64,000 nt of DNA from CAVOOW01 sp963697675. GTDB lineage: Bacteria > Actinomycetota > Actinomycetes > JACCUZ01. Each line of letters opens with the position of its first letter. Position 1 is the stretch's first letter. Shown here piece after piece: positions 54,335 through 62,266 of this stretch. The notes below the pieces were generated by a model. It did not search any database and was not told where the DNA came from. It worked only from the letters and a program-made list of their open reading frames with translations. Made by a program: the position numbers and the translations under genes. The stretch covers positions 434,001-498,000 of the forward strand of contig CAVOOW010000001.1 in NCBI GenBank assembly GCA_963697675.1, in the 5' to 3' direction.

Positions 54335-55028
54335 GGAAGGGCCTTCCTCGAGCGACGTGACCGCGGCCGCTGCTGGACTCCGGATCCTCGGCTACTACCC
54401 GATGGGAACGCTGGGCAACCCCCATGCGCTGCGATCTCCCAATCACCCGCGCCATCTTCGGAGGATGCCCCCGATCTGCTGCCTGACAGGTGGTCGAAGT
54501 GGGCGCACACTCGGGGGGACTCGCGCTTTCATGGTCGCCCGGGTAGCGCTGCTCGGAAGACCGCGAGCCGGCCTGCGCCGCCGCCACCCCCCGCGGCGGC
54601 GCGGGTCTGCGCCCGTCAGCGCCTCGACACAGCAACGCCCCCCGGTGAGGCCGGGGGGCGCTGCTGTGTTGGGCCGCGCCTGCGGTGGGGCCGGAGACGC
54701 AAGGGAAACTTTGGCCCAAGCCTTACGCGCGGCGGACAACGCACCTATCCCCCCACCCCTCGGTCTCCTCCAAAGGGCTTGAGCGGTCCGGTATCCGCCG
54801 CGCTAGCCATCGACACTGCTCGCCCGCGGTTAGTGATCGCCATAGTCAATTCGGGCCAGCCCGTCTGCAGGCGTGGGCTCCGGTCTGGCCTTGATTGGAT
54901 GAAGTTCCGGCAAAGTTGACCGCTGTTGGGAACCTTCCCATGTCTCCATTGGCGTCACGCCAGAAGCCCGGGGTCCAAGGCGTGCGTCACGATCCGCTGG
55001 CTGCATGCAACGACAAGGAGACCCCTAC
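54335..55028. other. Gap inside the element, with a strong hairpin
   Basis: About 690 bases with several open frames but no convincing gene. The clear structure is a hairpin at 54629-54667. The stretch after 54700 is less GC-biased and contains no recognisable motif; the ribosome-binding site of the next gene (AAGGAG) is at its end. Confidence 0.45.
54629..54667. terminator. Strong GC hairpin
   Basis: ACAGCAACGCCCCCCGG pairs with CCGGGGGGCGCTGCTGT (one mismatch) around a five-base loop, followed by GTTGG. It resembles an intrinsic terminator although no clear gene ends just before it. Confidence 0.7.
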
Positions 55029-55337
55029 GTGTCCCACTACTCGCACTCTGCGCACTCCCAACAAGGGCTCGTACCGTCGGTGCCCGTCCAACAGCTGGTG
55101 CAGTTCGCCATTCTCCTGCAGCTCGCCAAGCACTGCGCCCCAACCTTGCCAACGACGTCCGCGCTCTGCCCGGGCACCGACCGACGAGACCTCGAAACAG
55201 CCCTTGGACATCTCCTGGACGCACGATCCATCGAAGGCCCCACCTGGCGCCTCACCTCACTCGTCGCTCTAGCCGAGGCCGGCCAATTCACGCTGACCGC
55301 ACTGGGGCAGCAACGCCTCGACGAAGACGACGTGTAA
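55029..55337 (+). CDS. Small winged-helix-like protein, family copy C
   Basis: A 102-residue protein from GTG 55029, nine bases after AAGGAG. VPVQQLVQFAILLQLAKHCA, ALCPGTDRRDLETALGHLLD, EGPTWRLTSLVALAEAGQFT and LTALGQQRLDEDDV closely match copy B at 20162-20482, and more distantly copy A at 19530-19826. The pattern fits a winged helix-turn-helix. Its presence inside the rnpB-linked element suggests that the family moves with mobile DNA. Function unknown. Confidence 0.75.
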   Translation: MSHYSHSAHSQQGLVPSVPVQQLVQFAILLQLAKHCAPTLPTTSALCPGTDRRDLETALGHLLDARSIEGPTWRLTSLVALAEAGQFTLTALGQQRLDEDDV

Positions 55338-55398
55338 AGCAAACAGCTCGAGCTTCGGCCAGGGAAGGGCGTTGTTGCTGTCCGCTACCGTCCCGCCT

Positions 55399-55791
55399 GT
55401 GCCTTCATGGTGGAGCGAAATCGATTGGGGCGACGCGCCGACGTGGGTCGGCGTGACCGCGGCGGTTGTCGCTGGCCTTTTCGCGTTCGGCGCATACAAG
55501 GTCGAACGGGACCGAGAAGCGCGAGTCCAGTCCGATCGTCGCGCCGACCAGGCGAGCGCGCTCATCCGCTCCGGCCTGCACCCGAAGGAGATCCAGGTCC
55601 GACTCGGGCACACGACGATCTCCGAGACGATGGAAACGTGTGGGCACCTGTTCCCGGACTCCGAGGAGTCGGGCCGTGGGGCGCTCGATGGCTTGCTCCG
55701 CGGGGCTGGCGTGCCCCAGGCGTGCCCGACGAGGCAACGTCGTGACGTTTCTGCAGGTCTCGGCACAGGCGGCGGACGAGTCGGCCTGTAA
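55399..55791 (+). pseudogene. Truncated tyrosine recombinase fused to a membrane-protein N-terminus
   Basis: A 130-residue frame from GTG 55399. The first part has one hydrophobic helix (TWVGVTAAVVAGLFAFGAYK) and a charged linker (ERDREARVQSDRRADQAS). From about residue 55 it reads GLHPKEIQVRLGHTTISETM followed by ETCGHLFPDSEE, clearly the end of a phage-type integrase (LGH-x-S-I-x-x-T-x-x-x-Y-x-H in active members). The catalytic Tyr position is Cys, and the Arg-containing domains are missing. It reads out into the att site. It is probably a deletion fusion and inactive as an integrase. Confidence 0.7.
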
Positions 55792-56165
55792 GCCGGGTTC
55801 TGTCAGTCGGCGCACGACCGAAGTCGTACACCGACCGGGCGACCATCCATCTCGGGTTGCCGTTGCCGACAACCTCTTGCGGCCTACCCGGGAGCTCGGG
55901 CGAGCAGCCCTCGTACGCTCCCTGTCTGACCTTGCTCCGGGTGGGGTTTACCAAGCCGCCCAGGTCACCCTGGGCGCTGGTGGTCTCTTACACCACCGTT
56001 TCACCCTTGCCGCCGGTTGCCCGGTGGCGGTCTCTTCTCTGTGGCACTTTCCCGCGGGTCACCCCGGGTGGGCGTTGCCCACCACCCTGCTCTGTGGAGC
56101 CCGGACTTTCCTCGGCGAGCGACCCAAGGGTCCCTCGACGCGGCCGCCCGGCCGGCTCGTCCGCC
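55772..56165 (-). ncRNA. rnpB: RNase P RNA (bacterial type A)
   Basis: Catalytic RNA that matures tRNA 5' ends. On the minus strand the conserved elements appear in order: GAGGAAAGTCCGGGCTCCA near the 5' side, AAGGGTGAAACGGTGGTGTA, GGTAAACCCCACCCGGAGCA, and the 3' end AGAACCCGGCTTACAGGCC. Ends are estimated to within about ten bases. It lies 22 bases after the RNB-family gene in the same direction. A partial copy of its 3' end at 53515 marks an integration event. Confidence 0.96.
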
Positions 56166-56186
56166 GTGTCCTCAGGGTAGCGGTCC

Positions 56187-57608
56187 TCAGGCGAGCGTGA
56201 ACCGCACCGACCTCGACTCGACATCCGCCTGCAGGAGACGCACCCGGACTGCCTCGCCGAGCGGCAGGTTGCCCTCACAGCTGGCCCGGACCGCGGGCTC
56301 GGCCAGCTGCACGGTCCCGCCGCCGTTCTTGCCGACGTCGATGACCGCTGCATCGAAGATGTGGCCGACCGAGCCCGCGAGGACCGCGGCCTCCATCAGC
56401 GCGACGCATTCCCGCTCGAGCTCCCCGGCACGCCGGTCGCTGTCAGACATCCGGGCCGGCAGCCCGGGCAACGCGGAGCGGACCCACCCGGGCACTTCCA
56501 CGCCCGCGCACACCGAGACGCACACCTCGCCGACGTACCGATCAACGAGCCGACGCAGCGGCGCCGTCGCGTGTGCATATGGCGCGGCCACCGCGGCGTG
56601 GGTTGCTCGCTCTGGCACGCCACCGTCGAACGCGGTGTAACCCGCGCCGCGGAGCAGCGTCGTCGCGTCCTCGAGCAGCGCGGCATGGCGCGGGTTCGAC
56701 GGGTTGAGCCCGCGGATCATCTCGGCGTACGACTGCTGTTCGGGCCAGTCGACGTCGAGCACCCGCGCGGCCCGGCGCAGCTTGTGGATCTCCTCGATCG
56801 GCGAGGTGGGCAGGGTGCGCAACACCCCGATCTCCGCGTGCAGCATCAGGGTGGCCGCTGCCATGCCGGTGAGCAACGAGATCTGCTCGTTCCACGATTC
56901 GACCGGCAGCGGCACGCGATAGCCGAGCCGGAAGAGCCCAGCATCCTCGATGATCTCCTGCTCGGGGATCGGCAGGCTGATGCCGCCCCGCTCGACCTCC
57001 TGCTTCTTGCGCAGCTCCCCCACCTCGGCGAGCAGCCGAAGGCGTTCGTCCGACGTGCCGCCGTCGATCGCGGCCTGGGCACCGACGTAGTCCAGCCGGT
57101 CCGCCGAGCGAACCACGGCACGGCGTACGTCGACCGCGCGTTCCTCGCCGTTGTCGTCGAGATCGATGGTCCACAGCAATGCCCGTCGCAGCTCTCCCGG
57201 GAGCAGCGAGGCCGCGCCCTCCGACAGCGACGGCGGATGGAGCGGCGTGCGGGTGTCCGGGCTGTAGAGCGTCTCGCCGCGCAGCCGTGCCTCCGTGTCG
57301 ATGGCGCCGCCAGGGGCGACGAACGACGCGACGTCGGCAATGGCGTAGCGGACTCGGTAGCCGCCGTTGCGACGTTCCAGATGCATGGCCTGGTCGAGGT
57401 CCATCGAGCCCGGCGGGTCGATGGTGAGGAACGGCAGGTCGGTGAGGTCGTCCGGGCGAAACGTCAAAGACTGAGCAGCGGACCGGGCTTCGGCTTCGAC
57501 CGCATGGGGAAAGCTCTCGGGCAGCCGAAGCTCGGCCCGGATCTTGGCGAACCCGGCGAGTAGCTGGGCACCGTCGGCGGACCGCAGTCGCAGATGTCGG
57601 CGAGGCAC
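56187..57608 (-). CDS. RNB-domain exoribonuclease (RNase II/R-like)
   Basis: A 473-residue protein with the RNB catalytic motif LTIDPPGSMDLDQAMHLERR and YRVRYAIADVASFVAPGGAI (the Asp cluster that binds magnesium), THAAVAAPYAHATAPLRRLV and VDRYVGEVC. It is shorter than RNase R and lacks clear cold-shock domains at the N-terminus, although the C-terminal 90 residues may be an S1-like domain. It digests RNA 3' to 5'. It lies directly upstream of rnpB on the same strand, so read-through transcription of rnpB is possible. Confidence 0.92.
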   Translation of the reverse strand: MPRRHLRLRSADGAQLLAGFAKIRAELRLPESFPHAVEAEARSAAQSLTFRPDDLTDLPFLTIDPPGSMDLDQAMHLERRNGGYRVRYAIADVASFVAPGGAIDTEARLRGETLYSPDTRTPLHPPSLSEGAASLLPGELRRALLWTIDLDDNGEERAVDVRRAVVRSADRLDYVGAQAAIDGGTSDERLRLLAEVGELRKKQEVERGGISLPIPEQEIIEDAGLFRLGYRVPLPVESWNEQISLLTGMAAATLMLHAEIGVLRTLPTSPIEEIHKLRRAARVLDVDWPEQQSYAEMIRGLNPSNPRHAALLEDATTLLRGAGYTAFDGGVPERATHAAVAAPYAHATAPLRRLVDRYVGEVCVSVCAGVEVPGWVRSALPGLPARMSDSDRRAGELERECVALMEAAVLAGSVGHIFDAAVIDVGKNGGGTVQLAEPAVRASCEGNLPLGEAVRVRLLQADVESRSVRFTLA

Positions 57609-57678
57609 CTGGAGAGCCTACGCAAGATCGCCCGTAGGGTTCGCCGTACCAGCACAGGAGAGGACCCCGAGAGACGAC

Positions 57679-58819
57679 GTGTGGCGCTTTCCAACGCTCG
57701 CCGCCGTTGTCGTCGTGGCCACCGGACTACTCCCGTGGGACGAGACCGCCGAAGTGACCAGGCGAATGGCGCCGATCCTGCTGTTCCTCGTCGCCATCAC
57801 GCGTGCTCGCGGAGCTGGCCGAGGTCGCGATGGTGTTCGACATCGCGGCCCGAGAAGCCGCTCACCTGGCGCGGGGGCGCACGCCCGTACTCTTCCTGCT
57901 TGTTGCAGGGCTTGCGACGGTCACCACCATCCTGCTCGGGCTCGATACGACCGCTGTGTTGCTCACGCCGGTCGTGCTCTCCCTGGCTGCCCAGCTGAAC
58001 CTGTCGCCGTTGCCGTTCGCCATGGTCACAGTCTGGTTGGCGAACACGGCCAGCCTGCTGCTGCCGGTGTCGAACCTCACGAACCTGCTTGCGATGCGCC
58101 GCCTGCACCTGACCCCGCACGAGTTCTTCACGCACATGTGGCTGCCCACGATCGTCTCCGTTGTGCTCACCGTCGTGGTGCTTGGGCTGCGCTATCACCG
58201 CGACCTCCGGGGCACCTACGAGGTGCCCCACCATCCCGGAATCGCCGACCGGCCGCTGTTCGTGTTGACCACGCTGGCTTGTCTCGGGCTGGTGCCGGCC
58301 ATCTTGCTCGGTGGCGACCCGACCGTGGTCGTCACGGTGGCGGCCGCCGCCCTCGTCGTCGTTTTCGCAGTACGACGACGCGCCGCTCTCCGCCTCGGTC
58401 TGGTGCCGTGGCAACTCACGCTTTTCGTGCTCGGGCTGGCGTTGGTCGTCGCCGCGGTGTTGCGGCACGGAGGTGACCGCGTCATTGCGTCGATCACCGG
58501 TACGGGTGACGGGCTGGATGCATTGCTGCACATCGCGGGCGTCGGTGCGGTCCTGAGCAACCTGATCAACAACCTTCCGGCCTATCTCGTGGTCGAGCCC
58601 GATGCCGCAGAAGGCGGACCGTCGCGCTTGCTGGCGTTGCTCGTCGGTACGAACACCGGGCCGCTCGTGCTGCTTTGGGGGTCGCTGGCGACATTGCTGT
58701 GGCGCGAGCGTTGCAAGGCGCGCGACGTCGAGGTGTCGGCTTGGCACTTCGCGTCGATGGGGTTGATCGGCGTGCCCATCGTCTTGGTCGCGACGACTGC
58801 GGCGTTGTCGCTGTCGTAG
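57679..58819 (+). CDS. SLC13/ArsB-type membrane transporter, with a +1 frame break
   Basis: About 379 residues after correction: a polytopic membrane protein of the ion-transporter superfamily (ArsB/NhaD/CitMHS type). PTLAAVVVVATGLLPWDETA starts helix one; LDTTAVLLTPVVLSLAAQLN is the family's core hairpin signature with Asp-Thr-Thr; VLSNLINNLPAYLVVEP is the second copy of that motif. The frame changes near 57800: LFLVAIT in one frame continues VLAELAEVAMVFDIAA in the next. GTG 57679 is the proposed start, though its ribosome-binding site is distant. Substrate (arsenite, dicarboxylate or sodium/proton) cannot be told. Confidence 0.82.
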
Positions 58820-58886
58820 GGACAGGGCCCCGCCAGCGCATCGGCCACTCAGTCAGCCGCGATCACTTACGGTCGGCAGCCGCCAG

Positions 58887-60683
58887 TCAGTCATGCCTTG
58901 GCGGCCGCGGCTCGGCCATGGCTTGGCGGCCGCGTCTCGGCCATGGCTTGGCGGTCTCGGCATGGTTTGTTGTGTGGGGTGGTTTGTTGTGTGGGGGTGG
59001 TCGGTTGTGGCCGGGTGGGTAGGGTTCGGGTCCGATGGTTTTGCCGTCGCGGTGGCGGAACAGGTAGCGCCCGTCGGGTAGTCGGATCAGGGTCCAGCCG
59101 CCTTCGTGGCACATCGGGTGGTGCCCGGCACAGGGCAGCGCCCCGTTGCTGATCCGGGTCGGCCCGCCCAGGGCCCAGTCGAGCAGGTGATGGGCGTCGG
59201 CCCAGGCGATCGGGCGGTCGCAGAACGGCACCGCGCAGCGGTCCCCGTCGCGGGCGATCATCGCCTTGCGCTGCGCCCAGCTGAAGAACCGCTGCTCACG
59301 GCCCACGATGGTGGCCTGGCCCTGGTCGTTGATCCCGACGTAGGTGACATCGGCATCACAACCGACCCGGCGCGCGGTCGACCCGGCGATCGGACCCACC
59401 CAGCTCAACGTGCCCCCCGGCCCCGCCCCATACCCCTGCCCCGCGACCGCACCCAACGACATCCCAGTACCGGTCGCGTCGTTGCCGGTCGTCGCGATAC
59501 CAGCCGCGCCGTTGCCGGTCGTCGCATCGCCAGCCGCGCCGTTGCCAGCTACTCCGTTGCCGACCGGTGGGCGCTCGGCCAGCCCGACACCCCAGTCCAA
59601 CACCGCGCCACCGACACCGACAGCGTCGGCTTGACCGGCGCAGTCACGGTCGCTGTCGTGATCGTCGCTGTCGTGATCGTCGCTGTCGTGCGTCGCGCGC
59701 TGTCGTGATCGGCGCATGTCGCTGTCGCGGTGCAGCGGTCGCCATCGCGCCCGGCGTCGGTGCCGCTGACGCCAGCGCCGTCGCTGTCGCTGGTCGTGAC
59801 ATTGTCGCTGTCGCTGGTCGTGTCGCTGGTCGTGTCGTTGTCGGGATGGGTGTGTCCGTTGGTCAGGGTGGTGCGCGTCCAGGGCGACGATCAGGTGGGC
59901 GTGTCCGCCGCCGGTCATCGGTGCGTGCGGGGAACCCAGGTACTTCCGGCAGATATCGGCCAGCGCGTCCATCCGCTGCTGCGCGGCGGTGCGGGTGTCC
60001 CCCGTCACGGGTGGGTTCGCCGCGTCGATCGCGGTCATCAACACCGCCCCGGTCACCTCATCGGCCAGCCCCTTGATATGCACCGCACCATCGGGCAGCG
60101 GGGACAAGGTGATCCCGCGCCGGGCATAGCGGGCCAGCGCGGCGGCATCGGCCGCGTCGGGATCCAGGGCATGCCGAAACCGGGTCATCAACGCGGCCAC
60201 CGCCCGCGGATCCGCCTCACCCGCCACCGCCAACGCCTCGGCCTCGATCAGTGCGGCGGCCCCGGCCGGGGCGTCCGCGACCGCGGCGGTGATCGCCTTG
60301 ACATGCCCCAGATCAATCACGCCCGTCGGCCAGGGCCTGCTGCGGTGCCGGGCAGCTCCCCCGACCCCAGGGTGCGCGGCGGTGCGCACCACACCGGCGG
60401 CCTCGCCGGGGGTCATCCGGGTATGCATCCGCGCCCACGCCCCCGCCGAGAGCGCACCATCAGCCACGTAGGACCCGCGGATGTCGACCTCACGGACCGC
60501 GGTCAGGGCCACGTAGTCCAACCGGGCCTGCAGACCGCGCACCTGCCCCAACAACCCGGACAGCTCGTCATGCCCCTCACCGCGCAGCGCCCCGTCCTGC
60601 ACCGCGTCGACCAGGGCGGTCACCGCCGCGGTGACCGCACCCAGCCGGGTAGTCACCGAACCCACCACCATGTTCGAACGCAT
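58887..60683 (-). CDS. DUF222/HNH endonuclease (13E12-repeat type)
   Basis: A 598-residue protein from ATG 60683 (alternative 60671). It has an N-terminal DUF222 domain (TRLGAVTAAVTALVDAVQDG, GLLGQVRGLQARLDYVALTA), a very long low-complexity middle (Arg/His/Gln/Asp-rich, then Gly/Asn/Ala/Thr repeats), and a C-terminal HNH nuclease motif, ADAHHLLDWALGGPT with SNGALPC and HHPMCHEGGW. Such proteins occur in many copies in actinobacteria. The internal minisatellites are in frame. A longer frame to 61043 reads through the upstream repeats and is not used. Confidence 0.88.
   Translation of the reverse strand: MRSNMVVGSVTTRLGAVTAAVTALVDAVQDGALRGEGHDELSGLLGQVRGLQARLDYVALTAVREVDIRGSYVADGALSAGAWARMHTRMTPGEAAGVVRTAAHPGVGGAARHRSRPWPTGVIDLGHVKAITAAVADAPAGAAALIEAEALAVAGEADPRAVAALMTRFRHALDPDAADAAALARYARRGITLSPLPDGAVHIKGLADEVTGAVLMTAIDAANPPVTGDTRTAAQQRMDALADICRKYLGSPHAPMTGGGHAHLIVALDAHHPDQRTHPSRQRHDQRHDQRQRQCHDQRQRRRWRQRHRRRARWRPLHRDSDMRRSRQRATHDSDDHDSDDHDSDRDCAGQADAVGVGGAVLDWGVGLAERPPVGNGVAGNGAAGDATTGNGAAGIATTGNDATGTGMSLGAVAGQGYGAGPGGTLSWVGPIAGSTARRVGCDADVTYVGINDQGQATIVGREQRFFSWAQRKAMIARDGDRCAVPFCDRPIAWADAHHLLDWALGGPTRISNGALPCAGHHPMCHEGGWTLIRLPDGRYLFRHRDGKTIGPEPYPPGHNRPPPHNKPPHTTNHAETAKPWPRRGRQAMAEPRPPRHD
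59640..59850. repeat. Short tandem repeats inside the HNH gene
   Basis: CGCTGTCGTGATCGT and GTCGCTGGTCGTGTC motifs recur tandemly within about 200 bases. On the coding strand they give runs such as HDSDDHDSDDHDSDRD and RHDQRHDQRQRQCHDQ. The repeats make this stretch prone to length changes or misassembly. Confidence 0.75.
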
Positions 60684-61196
60684 GTTCGATTCTACCGTGC
60701 CGGTCAGACACCACACGAGCACTGAACCCCGACTGTGGACAACCATTACCTCCATCCACAACCAGGCCAGCCTCCCTGCCTCCGCCGCGCCGCTCGTACC
60801 CCCGAAACGCCGACCCAACACCGCAACCCCGCCCGGCGCAGTGAGCACGACGCGGCTCCGCCCCACCCCAAGTCCTGCATGATCGACTTCGAAAGACGCC
60901 GGCCGACCCCGCACCGACACGCGCCGCGTCGGAACTGCATGATCGACTTGGAAAGGAGGGGGCGCGGCGAGCGACCGCCAGCCCCCGGCCCCAAGTCCAG
61001 CATGAGCGACTTCGAAAGATGCCGGCCGACCCCGCACCGACACGCGCCGCGTCGGAACTGCATGATCGACTTGGAAAGGCCGGCGAGCGAGCGACTCGAC
61101 CTCTGCAGACGACGCAGCGCATGTCGACTTCTAAGGACGGCGCGGTAGCGTCACGAGTCTCATGGCGAGATCGTGGCTCCTACTACGCTCGTCGGC
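60684..61196. other. Repeat-filled spacer upstream of the HNH gene
   Basis: About 510 bases without a gene. It contains a 123-base tandem duplication (60877-61079) and four copies of the GCATGATCGACTT element. The divergent promoters of the HNH and F420-type oxidoreductase genes must also lie here. Confidence 0.6.
60877..61079. repeat. GCATGATCGACTT elements in a 123-bp tandem duplication
   Basis: GCATGATCGACTTCGAAAG (60877), GCATGATCGACTTGGAAAGG (60937), a variant GCATGAGCGACTTCGAAAG (61000) and a fourth copy (61060). The block between the first and second copies (GACGCCGGCCGACCCCGCAC and onward) repeats almost exactly between the third and fourth. Further copies of the core occur at about 180 and 240 near the left end of the window, so it is dispersed. 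Confidence 0.85.
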
Positions 61197-62198
61197 ATGG
61201 CACCTCTCACCGTCGGATACGCCGCGATGCTGGAGCAGTTCGGTCCGCGTGAGGTGGTGGATCTGACGGCTTTGGCCGAGCAGCACGGGTTCTCCGGGTG
61301 CATGGCGGCCGATCATTTCCAGCCGTGGGTGCCGGCCCAAGGCGAGGCGTCGTTCGTCTGGTCGGTGCTGGCAGCGGTGGGTGAGCGAACCACCGGGGAT
61401 CTCGGGCCTGGTGTGACGTGTCCGTCGTTCCGGTTCCACCCGGCGCTGGTCGCCCAGGCCGCGGCTACCACCGAGGCGATGTACCCGGGACGGCACTGGC
61501 TCGGGCTGGGCAGCGGCGAGGCGCTCAACGAGCACGTGGTCGGCGGCTACTGGCCCGAGGTCGGCGAACGCAGCGCGCGACTGTTCGAAGCCGTGGAGCT
61601 GATCAAACGGCTCTTCGACGCCTCGATCGCCGGCAAGGACATCAAGCACCGCGGCCCGTACTTCACGATGGAGACCAGCCGGCTCTGGACGATGCCCCCG
61701 GTCGCGCCCCCGGTGCTCGTCGCCACCGCCGGCCCGATCAACGCCAAACGCACCGGCCGGCTGGCCGACGGCATCATCACCGTCGGCGCGCCACTGGAGA
61801 AGATCGACGGGTTGTTCGCCAAGTTCGCCGAAGGCGCCCGCGAAGCCGGCAAGGACCCCGACACCATGCCCAAGGTGCTGCAACTGCACATGTCCTGGGC
61901 CGAGACCGACGAACAGGCACTGGCCAACGCGATCGACCAGTGGCCCAACGGGGGCATGAAGTTCCCCAAGGCCGACATCCGCTCCCCACACGACTTCGCC
62001 CAGATGGCCAAACTCGTCCGACCTGAAGACTTCGAAGGGCGGCTGCTCATCTCCGCCGACCCTGACGAGCACCGCGCCTACATCCAGCAGTACGTCGACC
62101 TGGGCTTCGACCGCGTGTATCTGCACAACGTCGGTCGCAACCAAGCCGAGTGGATCGAAGTGTTCGGCCGCGACGTGCTGCCGAAGCTCATCCGGTGA
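61197..62198 (+). CDS. LLM-class F420-dependent oxidoreductase (F420-G6P family-like)
   Basis: A 333-residue TIM-barrel flavin/F420 oxidoreductase: VGYAAMLEQFGPREVVDLTA, FSGCMAADHFQPWVPAQGEA with the active-site region, WLGLGSGEALNEHVVGGYWP, and LVATAGPINAKRTGRLADGI. The GSGEALNEH motif is typical of the F420-dependent glucose-6-phosphate dehydrogenase-like (TIGR03557) group. ATG 61197 is preferred over GTG 61173. Substrate unknown. Confidence 0.9.
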   Translation: MAPLTVGYAAMLEQFGPREVVDLTALAEQHGFSGCMAADHFQPWVPAQGEASFVWSVLAAVGERTTGDLGPGVTCPSFRFHPALVAQAAATTEAMYPGRHWLGLGSGEALNEHVVGGYWPEVGERSARLFEAVELIKRLFDASIAGKDIKHRGPYFTMETSRLWTMPPVAPPVLVATAGPINAKRTGRLADGIITVGAPLEKIDGLFAKFAEGAREAGKDPDTMPKVLQLHMSWAETDEQALANAIDQWPNGGMKFPKADIRSPHDFAQMAKLVRPEDFEGRLLISADPDEHRAYIQQYVDLGFDRVYLHNVGRNQAEWIEVFGRDVLPKLIR

Positions 62199-62266
62199 CA
62201 GAGAGGCGAAACCGACGTCCGGACCACCGCATGAACAGCGGCAAGAAGAGGTCGTCGCTGAGTGGC

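Larger units (their letters stand above)
53515..55798. mobile_element. Remnant of an integrative element at the rnpB 3' end
   Basis: A copy of the rnpB 3' end at 53515-53549 (25 identical bases, one mismatch, eight more identical) matches 55763-55797 at the true 3' end of rnpB. Between them, next to rnpB, lies the C-terminal part of a tyrosine recombinase, the usual position of an integrase beside its attachment site. The 2.25-kb interior also carries small unknown genes and a third copy of the winged-helix family. The integrase is truncated and lacks its catalytic Tyr, so the element is a fossil or a shrunken relic. Confidence 0.72.

Noticed and set aside
55399..55791. Functional integrase
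   Set aside because: Only the C-terminal segment remains and the catalytic Tyr position is Cys.
60684..61043. N-terminal extension of the HNH protein to 61043
   Set aside because: The extra residues are translations of the GCATGATCGACTT repeats (FEVDHAGLG-type), not a protein domain.
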